From NCBI GenBank assembly GCA_002352425.1, contig DEIK01000039.1, positions 24,408 to 40,276 of the forward strand: DNA of 15,869 nucleotides. Direction: 5' to 3'. Made by a program: the position numbers and the translations under genes. The DNA is from Rhodobacteraceae bacterium UBA2776 (GTDB taxonomy: Bacteria; Pseudomonadota; Alphaproteobacteria; Rhodobacterales; Rhodobacteraceae). The notes under the pieces were generated by a model, which had not been told where the DNA came from, searched no databases, and saw only the letters and a list, made by a program, of their open reading frames with translations. Shown here in pieces: positions 6,578 to 13,731 of this stretch; position 1 is the first letter of the stretch, and the number at the start of each line of letters is the position of its first letter.

Positions 6578-7678
6578 ATGTTGAAAACAGGACCGATTTG
6601 GGCGCTTGGCGCGATGTCCGGCACGTCGCTTGACGGGGTGGATGCGGCGATGCTGCACACGGATGGTGTTTCGATCCTTGGCTTTGGGGAAAGTCGCTAT
6701 CGTGCTTATAACGAGGCGGAACGCGCGGTGCTTAAAGCGGCGCTTGGGCAGTGGCCGGGCGAATCTGCCGTGGCCGAAGCGGCCGAGCTTTCGGAAACGA
6801 TCCATGCCGAGTTGCTGGATGGGTTCGAGGATGCGGAACTGGTTGGGTTCCATGGCCAAACTCTGGCACATGATCCGGCGGATCGCGGCACCCATCAGGC
6901 GGGCAACGGCAGCATTCTAGCCGAAGTTCTGGGCCTCCCTGTGGTTTGGGATTTTCGCACCTCAGACGTTGAAATGGGCGGGCAGGGCGCACCCTTGGCG
7001 CCGTTTTACCACTTTGCCTGTGCCAAATACATCAAGGCTGACGCGCCTGTTGTGTTCCTAAATCTGGGTGGTGTTGGCAACGTGACATGGGTGAACCCGG
7101 CCAAGGATAGCCCCGAGGAGGGCGGCGCGTTGTTGGCGTTTGACACTGGCCCTGCAAATGCCCCGATCAATGATCTGATGGCGGCACGGTTGGGAAAGCC
7201 TTACGATAAGGGGGGCGAATTGGCCCTAAAGGGGGCGGTAGATGAACCGCTGGTCGAGGCATTTTTGGAACGTGCCTATTTCCACAAAATACCGCCTAAA
7301 TCACTGGATCGTGACGATTTTTCTGACATTCTGGAATTGGTTTCCAACCTTGACGACAAAGATGCCTTGGCCACTTTAACAGCAATCGCTGCGGCCTCGG
7401 TTGCCAAGGGGATGGAGCATTGCTCAAGCCCGCCCGCCCGCGTTTTGGTCACTGGCGGTGGCAGGCACAATGCGGCGATGATGGCAATGTTGACGGTGTT
7501 GTTGGATTGCCCTGTGTTGCCGATTGAGGACGTTGGGCTGGATGGTGATATGTTGGAAGCACAGGCGTTTGCCTATCTGGCGGTGCGGGTGCTGCGCGGG
7601 ATGGCGACGTCTAGCCCGTCAACCACAGGTGTTGCGGCTCCGGTTGGCGGCGGCAAGGTTAGTCATCCGTCAACCTAA
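6578..7678 (+). CDS. anmK: Anhydro-N-acetylmuramic acid kinase
   Basis: The 366-residue cytoplasmic sugar kinase converts 1,6-anhydro-MurNAc and ATP to MurNAc-6-phosphate during recycling of murein released by lytic transglycosylases. The ASKHA-fold signatures are in order: GAMSGTSLDGVD (11-22) for the phosphate-1 loop, GFHGQTLAHD (90-99), LNLGGVGNVTW (161-171), AFDTGPANAPINDLMAARLG (187-206) with the likely catalytic base Asp189, YDKGG (209-213) and VTGGGRHN (291-298). The family's usual GPGN is GPAN here. The frame continues 27 codons further upstream, but the ATG at 6578 follows GGGAAAGAG and gives the standard N-terminus. It diverges from tyrS. Its stop overlaps by four bases the stop of the small exported protein gene on the other strand. 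No murQ is visible in this window. Confidence 0.95.
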   Translation: MLKTGPIWALGAMSGTSLDGVDAAMLHTDGVSILGFGESRYRAYNEAERAVLKAALGQWPGESAVAEAAELSETIHAELLDGFEDAELVGFHGQTLAHDPADRGTHQAGNGSILAEVLGLPVVWDFRTSDVEMGGQGAPLAPFYHFACAKYIKADAPVVFLNLGGVGNVTWVNPAKDSPEEGGALLAFDTGPANAPINDLMAARLGKPYDKGGELALKGAVDEPLVEAFLERAYFHKIPPKSLDRDDFSDILELVSNLDDKDALATLTAIAAASVAKGMEHCSSPPARVLVTGGGRHNAAMMAMLTVLLDCPVLPIEDVGLDGDMLEAQAFAYLAVRVLRGMATSSPSTTGVAAPVGGGKVSHPST

Positions 7679-8007
7679 CTCGCGCATTTACGCATGGCAG
7701 CAAAACGGTGGGTGAGGCTGGTTGTAAACCACTGGGTTGAGGAATGAACACAGACACTTTGCCCAATCTGGATCGCGCCGAAACTTGCATCTATTGGCAC
7801 GTCGATTTGGCTTTGGTGCGTCAGATCAACGGTGACAAAACTGCCGGCCGAAAGGCGCCCAGCGGCAAAACCAACGCTTGATATTATTGCACTTTGGTAC
7901 CCAAGCGATTTTGGTACAGACAAGCTGATGTTCTGGGCCGCGGTGAACAGGATGCCCGCCACAAGAGCCGTCACCGTAATGCGCGAAAGAGTTTTCCTGA
8001 TGTTCAT
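7675..8007 (-). CDS. Small exported or membrane-anchored hypothetical protein
   Basis: The 110-residue product is not recognised. It starts with a basic N-terminus and a hydrophobic stretch (about residues 9-24) that looks like a signal peptide or anchor, then a domain rich in Ser/Thr/Val, with SVCVHSSTQWFTTSLTHRF near the C-terminus and two Cys in the mature part. The pattern FVTVDLTHQSQIDVPID followed by IQIGQSVCV suggests a small beta-barrel-like fold, but this is only an impression. It follows the cupin gene on the same strand after 51 bases and may be cotranscribed. There is no convincing ribosome-binding site before the ATG at 8007. Its stop overlaps the anmK stop by four bases in convergent orientation. 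Confidence 0.6.
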   Translation of the reverse strand: MNIRKTLSRITVTALVAGILFTAAQNISLSVPKSLGYQSAIISSVGFAAGRLSAGSFVTVDLTHQSQIDVPIDASFGAIQIGQSVCVHSSTQWFTTSLTHRFAAMRKCAS

Positions 8008-8058
8008 ATACTGCAGATGGGGGGTGATTGAGAAATATCAAGCGGCCACAACGGCGTT

Positions 8059-8490
8059 TTATTTGTAAGGGATTTCAAAGCCTTGCTCAACCATCTCGAA
8101 CCCGTCGAAATTAAATCCCGGCGATACGGTGCAACCAACAAGCGTGTAGTCGCCTGTGCTGCGGGCCGCTTGCCAATGGTGGCTCGGGACGATCAATTGC
8201 GGCGCCTCGTTGCCCAACAGGTCAGGTCCCAACAGATGATCACGCGCTGGTCCTGCCTTGGTTTCAGCCATGCTCAAAACCAGCGATGCACCGGCGTAGT
8301 AATGCCAGATCTCCACCGCATCGACGCGATGCCAGCGGCTTGTTTCGCCAGCCTTTAGCAGAAAATAGATGCAGGTCCCGACTGGGCGCTGCCCCTCATT
8401 CGCCTGTGCAACCCAGGTTTGCCGATAATGGCCACCCTCGGGGTGTGGCGCCAGATTCAAATGGGATATGAGTCTATCCGCAACGCTCAT
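8059..8490 (-). CDS. DUF985 family cupin protein
   Basis: The 143-residue single-domain beta-barrel protein belongs to the DUF985/Cupin_5 family. The hallmarks are LAPHPEGGHYRQTW (13-26), IYFLLKAGETSRWHRVDAVE (41-60), EIWHYYAG (60-67), and the C-terminal VGCTVSPGFNFDGFEM. His54, Glu60 and His63 are candidate metal or substrate ligands, by analogy with other cupins. The enzymatic activity of the family is unknown to me. The start ATG overlaps the stop of the upstream DUF1353 lipoprotein gene as ATGA, so translation is probably coupled. It is likely cytoplasmic, since no signal peptide is present. Confidence 0.9.
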   Translation of the reverse strand: MSVADRLISHLNLAPHPEGGHYRQTWVAQANEGQRPVGTCIYFLLKAGETSRWHRVDAVEIWHYYAGASLVLSMAETKAGPARDHLLGPDLLGNEAPQLIVPSHHWQAARSTGDYTLVGCTVSPGFNFDGFEMVEQGFEIPYK

Positions 8491-9341
8491 AATCCACCTG
8501 TCGAGGGGGAAGACGGTGGGCCGGAGGGGGCAGCGCCAGGCCCATCGCTTTGGCCTTGCGCGGACAGATCGCGCAAAATTTCCTCACGCCCGATCAAAAA
8601 ACGCTCAAGGGTTGCAATGCTCGGGTGGCTGGCGTTGATAAAGTCGATCGCGGCTTTCAGTTCCAGCTCCAACCGTTGATTTGAAACACCCCTTTGGCGC
8701 AGGGTTTGCCCGTCAAGGCTGCGTATTGGTTCTTCAACGGATTTTGTGCTGAAAAAGAGACCTGAAGATTGCTGTGCGCGGGCGACTTGTGTCGGCGCGC
8801 GTCGGGGACGCGGGGGCACCCAGCGCGGGCCACCAATATAGACAGCGGCAAACATGATTTTGGCCTTTTTCGGCGGGGTTCCACCCACCCGCAGCGCGTC
8901 ATAAAACATCCGGTGCACGTCTTGCCATGTTTCAGAGTGGTACTGCGCCAGATTGTCATTTCCAATGCCGCAATAGGCGTCATGAATGGCCGCGGCGTTG
9001 ACAAATTCTTGGCTGGTCGGTGCGCCTACTATTTTCACAAAAACCGGCGGAATAGAGGCGCCGTCGGTCAAGGTGCCCTTTGGTGCGACCCATGTTTTCT
9101 TTTCTGAATCGACAAATTGAAGATCACTGGCCATCGGATAGAAATTTACCGTGCGAAACAGCATTTTGATGGGGGTGGTCAACAGGGTCAGCGGGGCATT
9201 GAAAAAGGTGCAGGCAGACTGGGCCGGTGTCTGACAAGAAGCTTCTGGAACATTTAGATCATGCGCCGCGTGCGTGTTGTGTGAAACCGGTTGGCTGCAG
9301 GCGCTTAGGCCCAATAGCAGTGCAAAAAAAAGGCGGTACAT
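8487..9341 (-). CDS. Lipoprotein with DUF1353 domain and Pro/Ser/Gly tail
   Basis: The 284-residue product has a lipoprotein signal with lipobox LSAC, placing the lipidated residue at Cys15, followed by Ser, which would suit outer-membrane sorting by the E. coli rule. A DUF1353 core spans about residues 72-172: the strand TWVAPKGTLTDGASIPP (83-99), AAIHDAYC (117-124) and MFYDALRVGG (145-154). The TDGAS and HDAYC motifs typify this family, which also occurs in phages; its activity is not established. About 110 further residues follow, ending in a low-complexity Gly/Pro/Ser tail with no family match that I recognise. The ATG at 9341 has a good AAGAGG site. Its stop overlaps the DUF985 cupin start by four bases. 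It lies 89 bases downstream of eno. Confidence 0.8.
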   Translation of the reverse strand: MYRLFFALLLGLSACSQPVSHNTHAAHDLNVPEASCQTPAQSACTFFNAPLTLLTTPIKMLFRTVNFYPMASDLQFVDSEKKTWVAPKGTLTDGASIPPVFVKIVGAPTSQEFVNAAAIHDAYCGIGNDNLAQYHSETWQDVHRMFYDALRVGGTPPKKAKIMFAAVYIGGPRWVPPRPRRAPTQVARAQQSSGLFFSTKSVEEPIRSLDGQTLRQRGVSNQRLELELKAAIDFINASHPSIATLERFLIGREEILRDLSAQGQSDGPGAAPSGPPSSPSTGGL

Positions 9342-9365
9342 AGGGACCTCTTAAAAAATTTGGTA

Positions 9366-9427
9366 TTCGGGGCGGAAAAATTGATGGATTGAATTGCACA
9401 AGTTTATCACAAATCATCCGCCCCGAA
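9366..9427 (-). terminator. Long-loop inverted repeat between eno and the lipoprotein gene
   Basis: TTCGGGGCGGA (9366-9376) and TCCGCCCCGAA (9417-9427) form a perfect 11-bp stem around a 40-base loop. On the minus strand it begins three bases after the eno stop codon. A T-rich stretch (ATTTTTT) follows a few bases beyond the stem, as in a terminator. The loop is unusually long and A/T-rich (it contains TTGTGATAAACTTGTGC), so it could hide a promoter for the lipoprotein gene or have another role. Confidence 0.55.
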
Positions 9428-9430
9428 AAG

Positions 9431-10705
9431 CTATTTCAAGATCGAGCGCCCAGCGTATTCCGCAGTTTCACCCAGCATTTCCTCGATCCGGATCAGTTGG
9501 TTATACTTGGCGAGCCTGTCAGAGCGCGCCAACGAGCCGGTTTTGATTTGACCACAGTTTGTCGCCACGGCCAAATCCGCAATCGTGGCGTCTTCGGTTT
9601 CGCCCGAACGGTGTGACATCACGCAGGTCATACCGGCGCGGTGGGCCATGTCTACGGCTTTAAGCGTCTCGGATAAGGTGCCGATTTGGTTGACTTTAAC
9701 CAGCAATGAGTTGGCAGCTTTCTTTTCGATGCCCGTGGCTAGGCGTTCAGGATTGGTCACGAACAGATCATCGCCAACCAGCTGGACCTTGTCACCGATG
9801 GCAGCGTTCAGCGCCACCCAACCGTCCCAGTCATCCTCGGACATGCCATCCTCGATGCTGATGATCGGATAATCCGCAACCAGCGCCTGCAGGTAGGCGA
9901 CATTTTCCGCTGATGACAGTGATTTGCCTTCGCCCTTCATCTCGTATTTGCCATTGCTGTAATACTCGGTGGCAGCGCAATCCAGTGCCAGATAGATATC
10001 TTCGCCGGGTTTGTAGCCCGCTTTTTCGATCGAGCGCAGGATGAAGTCCAGCGCATCGCGGGTCGAGGACAGGTTCGGGGCAAAGCCACCCTCATCGCCG
10101 ATGCCTGTGGACAGGCCAGCAGCAGACAATTCGCCTTTTAGGGTGTGGAACACTTCGGCGCCCATGCGTACGGCGTCGCGGATGTTTTGTGCCGACACAG
10201 GCATGATCATGAACTCTTGAATGTCGATGGGGTTATCGGCATGCTCGCCGCCGTTGATGATATTCATCATCGGCACAGGCAACATACGGGCCGATGTGCC
10301 GCCAACGTAGCGATAGAGCGGCTGCTCCGAGTAGGTCCCAGCGGCGTGTGCCACGGCCAGCGAGACGCCCAAAATCGCATTTGCACCCAACCGGGCCTTG
10401 TTCGGGGTGCCATCCAGCTCGCACATGATCGCGTCAATGGCTTCTTGCTCGCCCGCATCCATGCCGACCAGCTCTTCGGCGATCTCGCCATTGACTGACG
10501 CAACAGCGCCCAGAACGCCCTTGCCCAGATAGCGCGATTTGTCCCCGTCGCGTTTTTCAGCGGCCTCATAGGCCCCCGTTGAGGCACCGGACGGCACGGC
10601 AGCGCGGCCCATTGTGCCATCTTCAAGCGTCACATCAACCTCAACAGTCGGGTTGCCGCGACTGTCCAGAATTTCGCGGGCGAAGATGTCGATGATGGTG
10701 CTCAT
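9431..10705 (-). CDS. eno: Enolase (phosphopyruvate hydratase)
   Basis: The 424-residue enzyme interconverts 2-phosphoglycerate and phosphoenolpyruvate in the cytoplasm, and in many bacteria is also part of the RNA degradosome. The N-terminal domain has the mobile loop SGASTGAYEA (39-48) and NGGEHADN (151-158). The TIM-barrel carries GDEGGFAPN (203-211) with catalytic Glu205, Mg ligands Asp242 (LALDCAATEY), Glu285 (SIEDGMSEDD) and Asp312 (VGDDLFVTNP), catalytic Lys337 (LLVKVNQIGT), MSHRSGETED (363-372) and Lys388. All expected active-site residues are present. The ATG at 10705 follows AAAGGA at proper spacing. Upstream, TATTAT is a plausible -10, but no good -35 matches it. It lies downstream of the DMT transporter gene on the same strand, with a 98-bp gap. 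Confidence 0.97.
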   Translation of the reverse strand: MSTIIDIFAREILDSRGNPTVEVDVTLEDGTMGRAAVPSGASTGAYEAAEKRDGDKSRYLGKGVLGAVASVNGEIAEELVGMDAGEQEAIDAIMCELDGTPNKARLGANAILGVSLAVAHAAGTYSEQPLYRYVGGTSARMLPVPMMNIINGGEHADNPIDIQEFMIMPVSAQNIRDAVRMGAEVFHTLKGELSAAGLSTGIGDEGGFAPNLSSTRDALDFILRSIEKAGYKPGEDIYLALDCAATEYYSNGKYEMKGEGKSLSSAENVAYLQALVADYPIISIEDGMSEDDWDGWVALNAAIGDKVQLVGDDLFVTNPERLATGIEKKAANSLLVKVNQIGTLSETLKAVDMAHRAGMTCVMSHRSGETEDATIADLAVATNCGQIKTGSLARSDRLAKYNQLIRIEEMLGETAEYAGRSILK

Positions 10706-10803
10706 GGGAAGTATCCTTTTGAGTGATAATAGTTGGGTCGGTGGTGTTTTACTGCGCTTAAAGCTTAAGGGAAAGGGGCATTTTGAGGGTGATTTCTATC
10801 CGA

Positions 10804-11679
10804 CTAAACACGGCGGCGTTCGCGCAAAAATGCGTATAACCCGGCGGCAATAGTGATTGAAACGCCGATCAGGGTCCACATATCGGGACGTTCGCCAAAC
10901 GCAAGCATACCAACGATCAACGCGAAAATGATGCGTGAATAGCGAAACGGTGCTACAACCGAAACATCGCCAATCCGCATCGCGGCCGTGATCGCCCAAT
11001 AGCCGACCACAGTGAAGGCGACCATGCTGACGATTTGCACCCAATTTGACAGGCTCATGGCTTGGGGTGTTTGCCCGACTGCCATCAACAACAGCCCCGC
11101 TGGGATCAGCATTGAAATGCCATATGTTGACAGGCGCAGGGTCGGCATTTCGGGTGGTACCATGCGGCTAGAAAGGTCGCGCATCGCCAGGCCCAGCATC
11201 CCGAATACTGCCCAGATTGAAGCCGCTTCAAAGTTGCTGCCGCCGGGCCGGATGATGATCATCACGCCGATAAACCCCACAATAATTGCGCTCCAGCGCC
11301 GCCAATGCACCCGTTCCTTTAGCAAAAACACAGCCCCCAATGTCACCGCCAACGGGGTGGCCTGCGTGATGGAAGAGGCGAGAGACAGGTCGATCTTTGA
11401 GAGCGCCGTGAGGTAGCAAATGGTGCCAAAGATTTCGCTGAAATTGCGCAGCATGACCGGGAACAGGAAAAATTCGCGCGTCAGGATGGCGTGCCCATTA
11501 GCGCGGGTCAGGGTGGCAAAGGTCAGCCCGCCCAAAAAACCGATAAACAACAAGATTTGCCCTACCGGCAGGTCTTCGGATACCGATTTCACAAAAGCAT
11601 CACCCCCCGTAAACCCGATCATCGCGAGAATCATCAGGCCGATGCCGCTTAGATTGTCTCTGGGCTGGGTCTGGCTCAT
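10804..11679 (-). CDS. EamA/DMT superfamily transporter
   Basis: The 291-residue polytopic inner-membrane protein has about ten hydrophobic segments arranged as two EamA repeats of five. Typical marks are GFTGGDAFVKSVSEDLPVG in the first helix and loop, AISTVTPL-like SSITQATPLAVTLGAVFLLKE (first-half signature, written here in part as SITQATPLAV), and YSRIIFALIVGMLAFGERPD in the second half. The family exports or imports small metabolites by proton or concentration gradient; the substrate cannot be read from sequence. The start ATG overlaps the stop of the Fur-family gene (ATGA), so the two are very likely one operon with coupled translation. That hints at, but does not prove, metal-linked regulation or function. 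The C-terminus ends in a basic RERRRV, expected in the cytoplasm. Confidence 0.88.
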   Translation of the reverse strand: MSQTQPRDNLSGIGLMILAMIGFTGGDAFVKSVSEDLPVGQILLFIGFLGGLTFATLTRANGHAILTREFFLFPVMLRNFSEIFGTICYLTALSKIDLSLASSITQATPLAVTLGAVFLLKERVHWRRWSAIIVGFIGVMIIIRPGGSNFEAASIWAVFGMLGLAMRDLSSRMVPPEMPTLRLSTYGISMLIPAGLLLMAVGQTPQAMSLSNWVQIVSMVAFTVVGYWAITAAMRIGDVSVVAPFRYSRIIFALIVGMLAFGERPDMWTLIGVSITIAAGLYAFLRERRRV

Positions 11680-12086
11680 TTGCGAATTGGCACGCCGTAG
11701 AGCTCCAAACGATGCCCCTTCAACCGGTAACCCAGCTTTTGTGCAATCTTTTCCTGCAAGGCCTCAATTTCGGGGTCGATGAACTCGATCACCTTGCCCG
11801 ATTGCATATCAATCAAATGGTCGTGGTGCTCGCGATCCGCCGATTCATAGCGCGAGCGCCCGTCGCCAAATTCGTGTTTGTCCAGAATGCCTGCCTCTTC
11901 AAATAATTTGACAGTGCGATACACTGTGGCAATTGAAATGCGTGCATCCACGGCGCTGGCGCGGGCATATAGTTCCTCGACATCGGGGTGATCATCGGCG
12001 TCTTCCAGCACATTAGCAATGACGCGGCGCTGTTCAGTCATGCGCAGGCCAGAGCGCTCGCATTTGCTGATAATTGTCTCAGGCAT
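11676..12086 (-). CDS. Fur-family metalloregulator (Fur/Mur type)
   Basis: The 136-residue cytoplasmic repressor has a winged-helix DNA-binding domain (about 1-82), with recognition helix SIATVYRTVKLFEEAG (51-66), and a dimerisation/metal domain. Visible metal ligands are His33 (DDHPD), Glu81, the HHDH cluster at 87-90, Glu101 and Glu108, and His125 (KGHRLELYG). The CxxC zinc knuckle of E. coli Fur is absent, as in alphaproteobacterial Fur/Mur proteins. Those often sense manganese rather than iron, so Mur is possible. The frame extends nine codons upstream to a TTG, but the ATG at 12086 follows a G-rich ribosome-binding site and gives the family N-terminus. Its stop overlaps the DMT transporter start. 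I could not recognise a Mur/Fur box in its own leader. Confidence 0.9.
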   Translation of the reverse strand: MPETIISKCERSGLRMTEQRRVIANVLEDADDHPDVEELYARASAVDARISIATVYRTVKLFEEAGILDKHEFGDGRSRYESADREHHDHLIDMQSGKVIEFIDPEIEALQEKIAQKLGYRLKGHRLELYGVPIRK

Positions 12087-12153
12087 GAAGACCCCCCAGA
12101 TGAATTCCATCAAGGTTTAAGCGATAACGCGGCCAGCCTCCACAGGTTTATCC

Positions 12154-12190
12154 AAAAAAATACCCCGCGCGCTTATAAGAGCGGGCGGGG
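12154..12190 (-). terminator. Rho-independent terminator of the DUF533 gene
   Basis: Read on the minus strand, a GC-rich stem pairs the complement of AGCGGGCGGGG (12180-12190) with that of CCCCGCGCGCT (12163-12173), with one mismatch and a 6-nt loop. It is followed by TATTTTTTT (complement of 12154-12162). It lies 27 bases past the DUF533 stop codon and insulates the Fur gene. Confidence 0.85.
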
Positions 12191-12217
12191 CAAATTGGTG
12201 CTTTTCTGAATTGACGC

Positions 12218-13171
12218 CTATCCGTAAATCGACGGCACGCCCAATTGCGCGTGAATGTGGTTTACGTTGCGTTTGTCGATGCCAAGTTCGGTTGCAAAAT
12301 CGTGCAAGTATTGCGCCTCTGTTTGATTGTCCAAATCAATGCCCATGATCGACATGGCATAAACCTGTGCTTCCATCCCGTTTGGCACCTGGCGCGCTAA
12401 ACCTGCAACGTCGATTTCGGCGGCCAGCTCGGCGTTCACAAAATCGCGCTCTTGTGGCGAGATATCCCCCAGTTTGCCCAGCAATTTCTCGCGCTCGGCG
12501 TCGTCAATTTTACCGTCCGACTTTGCGGCCTGGATCATCGCTCGCAGCATCAGCCCTGCGGCCACTTCTTGTTGTGGGGTCGGGGGGATTTCCGGCTCGT
12601 TTCCGTTGGTTAATGATTGGTTGAACTTTTCGCCAAAGCTGTTTTGCTTGTTGGCTGATTTGTCCTTAGAGTTGGATTTGCTTTTGGACACGGCCTTTGC
12701 GCCAGCCCCAGCCCCCAACAGTCCCCCAAGCATGCCACCCAGATCGCCGCCGCCTTTGGTCAGGCCACCCAGCAAGTCTCCCAGACCGCCTTGACCACCA
12801 CCATGACCGGTGCCTTTGTCGGCCAAACCATCCAGAATACTGTCCAACCCGCCGCCACTGCCGCTGCGCGTTGTTTGAACGCCACCGCGTGGGGTGCTGG
12901 CATCGCTTAGCCCATCCAGCAAACCGCCCAAACCGCCTTGGTTGGCGCTGCGCCCCGCTGGTTGTTGACCGCCGCCCAGCAGACCGCCCAGCATATCCTC
13001 AAGGCTGCCACCCTGTTTGCCACCACGGCTGTCGCCGCCCGAGAGGGCATCCAGCAATCCGCCGCCGCCGCTGGTTTTTGGGGCTGTGCGCCCCTTGCTG
13101 GCCATGCTGCTCACGCCTTTGGCCACGGCCACGCCGATGGCAACTTTTGCCAGTGTTTTCAGTAGACTCAT
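12218..13171 (-). CDS. DUF533 (TerB-like) protein with glycine-rich repeat region
   Basis: The 317-residue product has three parts. The N-terminus has an Ala/Val-rich hydrophobic helix (about residues 7-20), possibly a membrane association segment. Residues 35-157 are very rich in Gly and contain about six imperfect copies of a short GGLxxxLxGL-type unit (around 37, 59, 81, 108, 130 and 146). A Ser/Lys linker (161-176) leads to a C-terminal DUF533/TerB-like helical domain (about 198-317), with AAKSDGKIDDAER (215-227), whose acidic loop resembles those of TerB proteins, and VYAMSIMGIDLDNQTEAQYL (270-289). The E. coli relative is YebE, an envelope-stress-associated inner-membrane protein of unknown role. 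The ATG at 13171 follows GGGGAG. It is divergent from the DsrC-family gene. Confidence 0.85.
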   Translation of the reverse strand: MSLLKTLAKVAIGVAVAKGVSSMASKGRTAPKTSGGGGLLDALSGGDSRGGKQGGSLEDMLGGLLGGGQQPAGRSANQGGLGGLLDGLSDASTPRGGVQTTRSGSGGGLDSILDGLADKGTGHGGGQGGLGDLLGGLTKGGGDLGGMLGGLLGAGAGAKAVSKSKSNSKDKSANKQNSFGEKFNQSLTNGNEPEIPPTPQQEVAAGLMLRAMIQAAKSDGKIDDAEREKLLGKLGDISPQERDFVNAELAAEIDVAGLARQVPNGMEAQVYAMSIMGIDLDNQTEAQYLHDFATELGIDKRNVNHIHAQLGVPSIYG

Positions 13172-13212
13172 GATGATCTCCCCAAGTTTTCATTCCAGTT
13201 ACGATCTATTAT

Positions 13213-13229
13213 GGCACAAAACCCGTGCC
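13213..13229. promoter_or_regulatory. Small dyad upstream of the DUF533 gene
   Basis: GGCAC (13213-13217) and GTGCC (13225-13229) form a perfect 5-bp inverted repeat with a 7-base spacer. Towards DUF533, CATAAT (complement of 13209-13214) overlaps its edge and could be the -10, so the dyad would sit over the core promoter. No good -35 is visible. Confidence 0.25.
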
Positions 13230-13279
13230 GATTTTAGGGGGAAAAATGGCGTGTGTTGCGCAATGCGGGGTCAGAATGC

Positions 13280-13306
13280 TTGATGGGTCGCACACATTGT
13301 GATAAT
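13280..13306 (+). promoter_or_regulatory. Candidate promoter for the DsrC/TusE-family gene
   Basis: GATAAT (13301-13306), preceded by TGT, makes a good extended -10. TTGATG (13280-13285) is a fair -35, although the 15-base spacing is short. The start codon is 47 bases further on, with AGGGAG as its ribosome-binding site. Confidence 0.4.
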
Positions 13307-13352
13307 TGAATGTAAGTTAAAGGATCACGCGCAACTGAACAGGGAGTTCACT

Positions 13353-13691
13353 ATGTCATTTGAATATGAAGGCACCGAAATCGAAACCGATTCCAACGGC
13401 TATTTGACCAACCAAGAAGACTGGACCGAGGACATGGGCCGCTTCATGGCCTCTGTCGATAACATCGAGCTGACCGAGCGCCATTGGGACGTGATCAACT
13501 ATTTGCGGGGCGAGTATTTCGACAACGGGCAGGTGCATCCCAACACCCGCACCATCATGAAGGCGATGTCATCGGAGTGGGGCGAAAAGATCAAACAGGG
13601 CGACCTATACGCGCTGTTCCCGGGCGATCCGTCCAAGCAGGGCGGCAAATTGGCTGGGTTGCCTGAGAGCCGCCGCAAGGGTGGATATTAG
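13353..13691 (+). CDS. DsrC/TusE-family protein lacking cysteine
   Basis: The 112-residue product fits the TusE/DsrC fold along its whole length: the N-terminal DSNGYLTNQEDWTEDMGRFM, ELTERHWDVINYLRGEYFD and LYALFPGDPSKQGGKLAGLP. In E. coli TusE, a conserved cysteine near the extreme C-terminus accepts sulfur from the TusBCD complex and passes it to MnmA for 2-thiouridine in tRNA; DsrC proteins use two. Here the tail reads GLPESRRKGGY and there is no cysteine anywhere, so a direct sulfur-carrier role is not possible. It may belong to the cysteine-free branch of the family, for which a regulatory or partner role has been suggested. The ATG at 13353 is preferred over upstream in-frame GTG because of AGGGAG and the family N-terminus. 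No tus or dsr genes are nearby. Confidence 0.88.
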   Translation: MSFEYEGTEIETDSNGYLTNQEDWTEDMGRFMASVDNIELTERHWDVINYLRGEYFDNGQVHPNTRTIMKAMSSEWGEKIKQGDLYALFPGDPSKQGGKLAGLPESRRKGGY

Positions 13692-13731
13692 GCTTTCACG
13701 GGGCAGGTGGGGCCGTGAGGCGTTGCCTGTC

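Noticed and set aside
7892..7905. CTTTGGTACCCAAG, resembling the palindrome before the DUF3179 gene
   Set aside because: It lies inside a predicted coding region, is not a perfect palindrome, and shares mainly the GGTACC core.
12087..12113. Nine-codon extension of the Fur-family protein starting at a TTG
   Set aside because: The ATG at 12086 has the G-rich ribosome-binding site and gives the usual family N-terminus.
13225..13235. GTGCCGATTTT shared between the DUF533 leader and the pgk leader (2772-2782)
   Set aside because: An 11-base match is expected many times by chance in a window of this size, and the surrounding bases do not align.
13318..13329. TAAAGGATCACG shared between the DsrC-family leader and the fbaB ribosome-binding region
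   Set aside because: In fbaB it is simply the Shine-Dalgarno context. The match stops abruptly and 12 bases is within chance expectation.
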